Of a stretch of DNA of 64,000 bases, positions 57,655-64,000 are shown piece by piece. The notes under the pieces are model-generated. The model had not been told where the DNA came from. It saw nothing but the letters and a program-made list of their open reading frames with translations, and ran no database searches. The DNA comes from Gerris lacustris (Eukaryota > Arthropoda > Insecta > Hemiptera > Gerridae). Each line of letters starts with the position of its first letter. Position 1 is the stretch's first letter. The stretch spans positions 76,771,631 through 76,835,630 of the forward strand of contig OX578279.1 in the NCBI GenBank assembly GCA_951217055.1, given 5' to 3'. The position numbers were made by a program, and so were the translations under genes.

Positions 57655-57862
57655 TCAGACTTCAACTTTCTGCGCTCTTCAAATTTTGCTAAATTGATAC
57701 CCCCTATTAATGTAAAAAATCAAAACAATTTGACAGATTTATAAATCTGTTTTTAACAGATCAACCGTCTGCGCTCCTCAAATTTTGCTAAATTGATACC
57801 CCCTATTAATTTAAAAAATCAAAACAATTTGACAGATTTATCAAAGCTTTTTTTAACAGATT
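57655..57862. repeat. Tandem duplication of about 105 bp
   Basis: TCTGCGCTCTTCAAATTTTG, CTAAATTGATACCCCCTATT...AATTTGACAGATTTA occurs twice, with a few differences. Confidence 0.85.
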
Positions 57863-58450
57863 TATTTATTTATGAAGCCATCATTATAAAAAAAACAACA
57901 AATAAACAAGTATTATTTTACTTGAAGAGAAATTTTCATTGTATTCATTTAGATGGGCTCTATCATTCCCTCTTATTCCTAAAGTATTTAGTTTTTTCCT
58001 ATTTTCTATGTTGATCTTGATCAAAATGCAACAGAGTTTAGTGTACTTTTTATTTAAACTTAAGAAGATATAAACTATTTACGATCACAGTCTCAGCTTT
58101 AGAGAGTTATAAGCAGGTATTAATATAACCTCCAGGGTCAAAGCTGTAACTACCTCCAAGGGAATTTACGTTTCTAAACATTGAAGACTCCATTAAACAT
58201 TAATTTCTTCAACATTCCATGTATTCTCATACTATCAGGTAGATGGTAGATTATACATATTAAACTTAGTTATGTCTCTATGTTTAGATTTTAAAATAAT
58301 TAACTTTTCTTTTATTTGTTTAACTTATTGAAGAAATCTTTAATTTTTATATTATCCTCTCTTTTTGAATAGAGACTGATAGCCCTTGGCGACGATCTTA
58401 ATTTTATACATATTTAGAAAAAAAGTAAACTTAAGTAAATAAAATCGGGT
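57863..58450. other. AT-rich spacer
   Basis: No feature recognised. The 73-codon ORF at 57793-58014 starts in repeat sequence. Confidence 0.4.
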
Positions 58451-58454
58451 ACTT

Positions 58455-58830
58455 AAGTAAATACTCGGAACTTTTCCTCACTTCGGAGGCCATTAAAGTA
58501 GCCTCTCCTGAAGCTGCGAAGCAGCGGGGGAAGCAGCATTGGGCGTGGTCAGTACTTGGATGGGTGACCGTTTTGAACTAACTGATTTTTTTTTATTATA
58601 ATTTTTTTAAAACAAATTTATACATTATTTTTATTAATTTTATTTCATTTATTTAATTATTTGAAATTTGGCGGTATTTTGACAGATGTAAACAAACTTT
58701 GACGTTTAATAAAAGTATCGCACTACTTAATAATTATGTTCACTTACAACTTTTTAACTAATTAATGGAATTTCATCGGGTTTATTTATATTTGTTCCTT
58801 ATTTTTTACTGGTTCCAACGATATCCTATT
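58455..58830 (+). mobile_element. 5S rRNA-derived SINE-like element
   Basis: Bases 58531-58577 (AAGCAGCATTGGGCGTGGTC, AGTACTTGGATGGGTGACCG) match the 3' half of animal 5S rRNA, including its internal control region (A-box-like AAGCAGC..GGGC and C-box-like GGATGGGTGACC). The 5' half of 5S is missing; GGAGGCCATTAAAGTAGCCT precedes it. The following 3' region is shared with 55.06-55.33 kb. The 5S-derived SINE class is known as SINE3. Confidence 0.7.
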
Positions 58831-59055
58831 TGTCAAAAACTTATTTATACTTACGCTATTATTAAACATCAAAGTTTCAAAATTCAAAAACCGATAACAT
58901 CAAAATGGCGACCAGTATCAAAATAAAATTTGGTGGATTTGTTTGTCATACAGAGAGGTACAGGTACATACGTGCCAAATTCAACTCGATCGGTTCACTT
59001 TTTGATTTTTTACGAATTTTTAAAAATGTTGCTAACTCAGCAAACTGGGTTCAAG

Positions 59056-59535
59056 ATGGCGGAATATGTTGATTTTCCAGGAGGCAAAACTAGAAGTAAG
59101 GACTGATTTTTCTGCCAAGTTTCAACTCTCTAGGTTAAATACCCTGAGCGCTACGATGATAACACACATACACTCATGCTTACACACATACAGACATGCA
59201 GACGTCATGCTGAAAACCACTCAGGTCTTAAAAACAGCCAAAACGGACAATTCAGTTGAAATCTCGAAGAAAAAGATATTTATTTAGATAAGGTATTATA
59301 TCTATTTTGAAGATGGCGGAAAATGTTGCTTTTCCGGGATTCCGGGCGGCACAACTAGAAGTCAGGACTGATTTTTCTGCCAAGTTTCAACTCTCTAGGT
59401 TAAATACCCTGGGCGGTACGATGATAAAACACATACACTCATGCATACACACATACAGACATACAGACGTCATGATGAAAACCACTCAGAAGGTCTTAAA
59501 AATAGCCAAAACGATAGTTTTCCTACCATAGGTGA
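59056..59535 (+). repeat. R6 element, tandem duplicated head
   Basis: CAAGTTTCAACTCTCTAGGT, TAAATACCCTG, ACACATACACTCATGC and AAAACCACTCAG occur at about 59112-59225 and again at about 59380-59490. AAGATGGCGGAA..TGTTG precedes each. The ORFs of 73-74 codons in both are repeat-derived. Confidence 0.82.
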
Positions 59536-59559
59536 GGAAAATATAGATATCTATATAAG

Positions 59560-59705
59560 TTTATATAAGTTATTATATCTATTTGAAGACCAAAAATTCA
59601 AACAAACATTATTTTTATTGGAATAAATGTGGTTGCCTTAGCTTAGCAATAACAAATAATTTCGAGGTGAGCCGTCGCCGGCGGGACAATACTCGATTTT
59701 AAAAA
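59560..59705. mobile_element. R6 tail
   Basis: Nearly identical to 21640-21800 (GGAATAAATGTGGTTGCCTT, AGCTTAGCAATAACAAAT, TCGCCGGCGGGACAATACTC). Confidence 0.75.
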
Positions 59706-60215
59706 GTATATTAAATTGTGGTAATTTAGTTTAAGCTGAAGGAGTTAAAAATTTACAAATATGAAGAGACAAAGCTATTTATTATGTGTTTGGATATGAG
59801 CCTAGTCTATTTGGGTTTAGACGTTAGAGGGGAATCTGTTCCCCCCTTGGGTCTGAAGCCGCAAACACCCAGCCAACATTCAACCTCACCCAATAAAAAC
59901 TGCCAAAAAACCTTAAGTGAAATATTTACACATTAAAATGGAAATATCCAGAGAGAAAATTTGTTTCTTCTTTTTCCCTAAGACAGACTGACATTTCTGT
60001 CTACATTAGAAGACTAGTAAATAGAATGTGGAGATGGGTTTTTAGATTCTTTTTTACTACTAAAAATTCCTCTATTTTCTTGTTTCCATTTGTTAGGCGA
60101 GTTGTTTTCATTTCTTTTAGAATTCATTTCAATTAGTATGGAAATAAAATATTTAAAACAAATTTACTTTATTAGAGTTATTAGCTAAAATAACTTGAAA
60201 CATATTTTACTTTTT
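59706..60215. other. Spacer
   Basis: A small GGGGAATCTGTTCCCC palindrome lies at about 59830. No gene is seen. Confidence 0.4.
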
Positions 60216-60217
60216 AT

Positions 60218-60822
60218 TACTACGTTTTTATTAGCTTGCATTCTTGTTTGTTTGTTTGTGTGTCCAGTACAAATCTTGCCTTCGATTTTTAACTAACTTC
60301 CCGAGTAGCTAGACATTTGAAACTTATAGAATAGCTCAGAACACGATGACAATGCATTATTTTAATACTTTTAGTCATCTTTCAAGCAGAATTTAATTAG
60401 CTTTCAGCAAATTTTGCTGTGCGGAAAGTTAGTTCGGAAAAAATCCGCAAGTTATTTTATTTGTTTTGCCATATCAAATATTTACGCAATCTTCATTTTG
60501 ACGGGTCTCAAATTTGTGATAGATAAACATTGAATGACAGCAAAACAGGAAATATCGATTATATTATTTCAAATATATCGACGACACGCTTTAGATTTGG
60601 TGTTGGGGAGATCCGTTGTACAAAGATTTATCCTTTTATAGGTTTAATCAGCTCTCTGGATGGTTGTCATATATATGAAGTAAATAAATTCGGAACTATT
60701 TTTTTTTTTTCACTAACATTATATAACAATAACAATTATATTATCAACACTACATACGATTCAACAGAAAATTTAAAAACGTAGTATATAAAAAGTTCTT
60801 TTTATCTTGAAATTATTATACT
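60218..60822 (+). mobile_element. R3 copy, subfamily with ATCGATTATATTATT
   Basis: TTACTACGTTTTTATTAGC start, (TTTG)n, palindrome, AATATCGATTATATTATTTC (as at 13.3 kb), and AAAAACGTAGTATATAAAAA end. Confidence 0.85.
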
Positions 60823-60825
60823 ATT

Positions 60826-61100
60826 ACCTTGCTTTCTTGTTTGTTTGTTTGAGTGTCCAGTACAAATCTTACCTTCGATTTTTAACTAACTTCCCGAGTA
60901 GCTAGACATTTGAAAATTTTAGAATAGCTCAGAACACGATGACAATGCATTATTTTAATACTTTTAGCCATCTTTCAGCAGAATTTATTTAGTTTTTAGC
61001 CAATTTTGCTGTATGGAAAGTTAGTTCGGAAAAAATCCGCAAGTTATTTTATTTGTTTTGACATGACCCATATTTACGATCTTCATTTTGACGGGTTTAA
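60826..61100 (+). mobile_element. R3 5' fragment, tandem with the preceding copy
   Basis: It starts CCTTGCTTTCTTGTTTG and runs through ATGGAAAGTTAGTTCGGAAA to GACGGGTTTAAAATTTA, where R2 sequence begins. Confidence 0.8.
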
Positions 61101-61292
61101 AATTTAACATGTCTACCAAATTTCATCAAAATCGGTCGGCATTTACTCAAGTTATACACGAGACAAAAAATGTTCCCTGATGTCTGAAACGGATTTCTGT
61201 CTTGGAATTTTTTAAATCGGAGACATAAAAGTTTTTCGTTCTCAAAAGTGAACACAATGCTTCCGTTACCTTCGGTAAGCTCGGAAGCAATA
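61101..61292 (+). mobile_element. R2 3' part joined to R3
   Basis: TACCAAATTTCATCAAAATC, TGATGTCTGAAACGGATTTC, TTACCTTCGGTAAGCTCGGA. The GACA run is lost. Confidence 0.8.
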
Positions 61293-61855
61293 ATTAATAA
61301 CAAATAATGAAAATTAAATAATAATAATCACAAAAGAATCCAAAATGTAATTCTTCTTTAAAAGGTTCAACGATCTGCGACTATTTATCGATAGTTGTTA
61401 TCGCAACTATTATCAGACGCTTACAAGCAAGTTTAATTTTAAAGAGTCCAGAGATAACAATAGCTTAACAGGTAATGCTAGGTTAATGGCTGCGTTATTA
61501 TTTTGTCTCCATACTAATCAGGTATTATGGAATCATGTCGTCGAATTTATCCTCACTTATTACCACTTGTAATTCGCTAGTTCTTAATAATATCAGCCTT
61601 GAGAACCTGTTTCTTTTTTTTTTTCAAAATAATTAGGCATTTGTTGTGAACGATAGTCATAGGTTGTTAAAATACTAAGATGTTCGGTAGTTTATTGAAG
61701 TGAGACATTTATTGGAGTTTTTTCTATATAAAGAATAAAAATACAAATATTTACTTGTATTTAATTTAAGTGATTTTCAAGCAAACTGTGAGTAAAGTAA
61801 TCAAACGTTAAATTTAACATATTTAAACTTTTATAGTTTTCAAATAATTAATATA
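61293..61855. other. AT-rich spacer
   Basis: No feature recognised. Confidence 0.4.
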
Positions 61856-61857
61856 AA

Positions 61858-62412
61858 AATACCATTTTTAAACAACTAGTCTTATTTTTAACATTTTTTT
61901 TTTTTTTGTTTGTTTTTTTGTTTCTGTACTCTTCACCTAAAGTGTTTCCATGTGCAAAATTTGGGGAAGATTGAAAGACGGGAAGTGGTTCAAAATTGGG
62001 GTAATAGGTGTGCGATGAAACTTAAAAAGCAAATAAATTTGACGCCATTTTGTTTTTATTTTTTGTTTTTTTGGTTTCTGTATTCTTCACCTTAGTTGTA
62101 TCTATGTGCAAAATTTGGGGAAGATTGAATCACGGGAAGTGGTTCAAAATTGGGGAAACGGAAATGTGCGATGAAACTTACAATGCAAAGTTATATAAGA
62201 CCAGTAAAAATACCATTTTTATAAACTAGTCTTATTTTCAACCTTTTTTTATTTTTTTATTATTTTTTTTTTTTTGTGACTGTATTCTTCACCTAAATTG
62301 TTTCCATGTGCAAAATTTGAGGAAGATTGACAGACGGGAAGTGGTTCAAAATTGGGGTAATAGGTGTGCGATGAAACTTACAAAGCAAAGTAATATAAGA
62401 TCAGTAAAAAGT
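61858..62412. repeat. Three imperfect tandem units of 155-200 bp
   Basis: Each unit has TTTTTT...CTTCACCT, CATGTGCAAAATTTG, GAAGATTGA..GACGGGAAGTG, GTTCAAAATTGGG and GTGCGATGAAACTTA. The first and third include AATACCATTTTTA..AAACTAGTCTTATTTT upstream. Confidence 0.85.
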
Positions 62413-62419
62413 ATTAGTT

Positions 62420-63115
62420 TCATAGGCGTCCATCAATACGAACAAAGGGGGGCTCGAGCCCCTCTATAATTTACCACTTGGGGAGTAAAAACATAAAAGT
62501 TAAATCATTTACACGTATCACCATATTAATATTAATTAACCTGTGGGCGAGGATTTGTCTACTGTTTAGAATCTATAATATGTACACTATAAGAATAAAG
62601 GCTAAGAGCACTGATTTTGTAGAGATTTTTAGATACTTTCCTCAAAAAAAAACTTGCTGTTTGCATTTTCTGAGAAGTTTTAGACATACTCATATCATAA
62701 GATACCATAAAAACCTTAAATTTTGGTCAAATTGTTATAGTATAGTACAATAACTTTTTCAAAAATGTTTAATTCAGTTATTAAAAGATTAACTATTGTA
62801 CTCTACAGTTTCTGTTCTAATTACAATTATTGTAATTAAAGATGTTTTCAAATAATTTTTATTTTAAGTTTTTTTTCCCCATTCACGTTTCTTTTATTAT
62901 ATTTATTTATTTGCTTATTTAATTATTTTTAATAATATATAAATAATTTCCTTACGGACAAAATTCTAAACTACTCGTATTTATACTGGGTTAAAAGGCT
63001 AGAGTAATGTCTAACAGTTACTAACACAGTTAAGAAGTTTCTTTTTCAAAATATCAAAGCCCCCCCTGAGGAAAAGCCAGCCTTTATGAAAAAATAAGAC
63101 GGACGCCCATGATCA
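62420..63115. mobile_element. Candidate TIR element of about 690 bp
   Basis: The left end ATAGGCGTCCATCAATACGA with AAAGGGGGGCTCGAGCCCC resembles the inverted right end ATGGGCGTCCGTCTTATTTT with AGGGGGGGCTTTG. The interior is AT-rich. The 91-codon ORF at 62478-62753 has no recognised transposase motif. Confidence 0.5.
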
Positions 63116-64000
63116 GTTTATTATTTTCATTATCTTTAGAAATGAAAAAATTAATCAGTTAATTTTAATTTTAATTTTTAAACAGAAGAACTTTAGAAAT
63201 AGTTGAAGTTATTTTAGCTATTCTGTATAAACAAAGTAATAACATATTTATAGCCTTAATCCTTAAAAATTAGACTACTAAAGTATTACAAGGTAGTTGT
63301 CAGTATTTTTTGGTGTTTATCTTTGGAAAGCGTAGTAATTACTTTGTATCATAATAGTAGTAGTTATCATTTAGGCTTTATCAGTGTAACATTTGACTAC
63401 AATAGAATTACTAGGTGTTATTCTCTTAAAATATTTAATTATCATAGAGCTGCTAGCTGTGTTATTTTAAAAATCCATTTGATAATCACTCTATAGGTAT
63501 TTATCAGCTGTTTCTTGTTTACATATGTTTTAATCAATCATTTAATTGTCTTCAGTTGGTTCGGGTAATGTTTTTCAATATTTAGGTTTTAGGTATTTAT
63601 TAAGATTATATAAAAAAGTACCGGTGTGGAAATCCCACACACGACTTCCATGAATGTTGTGGTGTCAATACGTGAGCAAGAGAGAACTCAGTGTAAACTA
63701 CATCGTATAAACAGCTAATATCGATTATAGTTTTGCAATACAATCCGGGATTTCAAAAAACGGCCAAGGTTGTGAAATATTGAGAGCCCGCCCCCTCAAA
63801 TTTAGATACCTGCTTCAAGTGTGTAATATTTCGTTTAAAGGATGGAGATAAACAAAACAAATTTATAAATGCATAAGATTTACTAATCATTATTAGAGTC
63901 ACAAAGGCGACATAAATCGTTTAGTAACATAAATCGGTAAATTATTTCGAATAATATAAGAGCTCAAAGTCGAAAATTTAACAAAAACGACTATTTAAGG
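63116..64000. other. AT-rich sequence, no gene recognised
   Basis: Neither coding nor shared repeat sequence was recognised to the window end. Confidence 0.4.

Noticed and set aside
62478..62753. 91-codon ORF as a transposase fragment
   Set aside because: It is inside a candidate TIR element but shows no DDE-type or zinc-finger motif.

Overview
This window looks like AT-rich arthropod, probably insect, nuclear DNA. It has no operons or dense ORFs. It carries long runs of A/T, spliced coding segments with GT-AG signals, many short inverted-repeat DNA elements, tRNA- and 5S-type pol III sequences, and several satellite arrays. I cannot assign the order. Well over half of the window can be placed in repeat families by comparing copies inside the window.

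One gene is supported on the + strand. A 1370-base coding exon (32622-33991) ends in a perfect GTAAGT donor. A 13.5 kb intron full of transposon debris follows. Two GC-rich coding exons (47507-47609 and 47673-47915) come after it, separated by a 63-base intron. All junctions are phase-compatible. Splicing the small intron gives about 571 residues. Retaining it gives a TGA after about 496 residues. The protein is Lys/Glu/Pro-rich with several PxxPx[KR] motifs; I do not recognise the family. Upstream (31550-32300) lies a possible promoter with an NRF1/EWG-type GCGCATGCGC site and a broken small ORF.

Layout: 1-4.7 kb, palindromic elements, a 21-bp array, a foldback element and a GC island. 5.8-11.2 kb, a 65-bp satellite split by a transposable element, then 22 units of a 97-bp satellite with six-unit higher-order order. 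11.6-17.6 kb, dispersed families R3, R4 and R2 with a nested palindrome and a hAT-type MITE. 17.9-19.3 kb, a 52-bp satellite. 20-24.6 kb, R1 elements, a minisatellite and a tRNA-like gene in a long inverted repeat. 25-31 kb, more repeats. 31.5-48.5 kb, the gene and its intron, which includes a TTAGAGGTGG minisatellite and a 26-bp array. 48.5-64 kb, MITEs, foldback elements, nested hAT elements, a 5S-rRNA-derived SINE and tandem duplications.

Family names used here are local. R1: about 600 bp, with a GAGAAAGT palindrome and a tRNA B box. R2: ends in TTACCTTCGGTAAGCTCGGA. R3: about 850 bp, with TTTGTTTGTTTG and CAGCAAATTTTGCTG. R4: MITE with ends GGCACTTCTTTAGATTGTTA. R5: carries GGCGATAATCGCC-like and GACA blocks.
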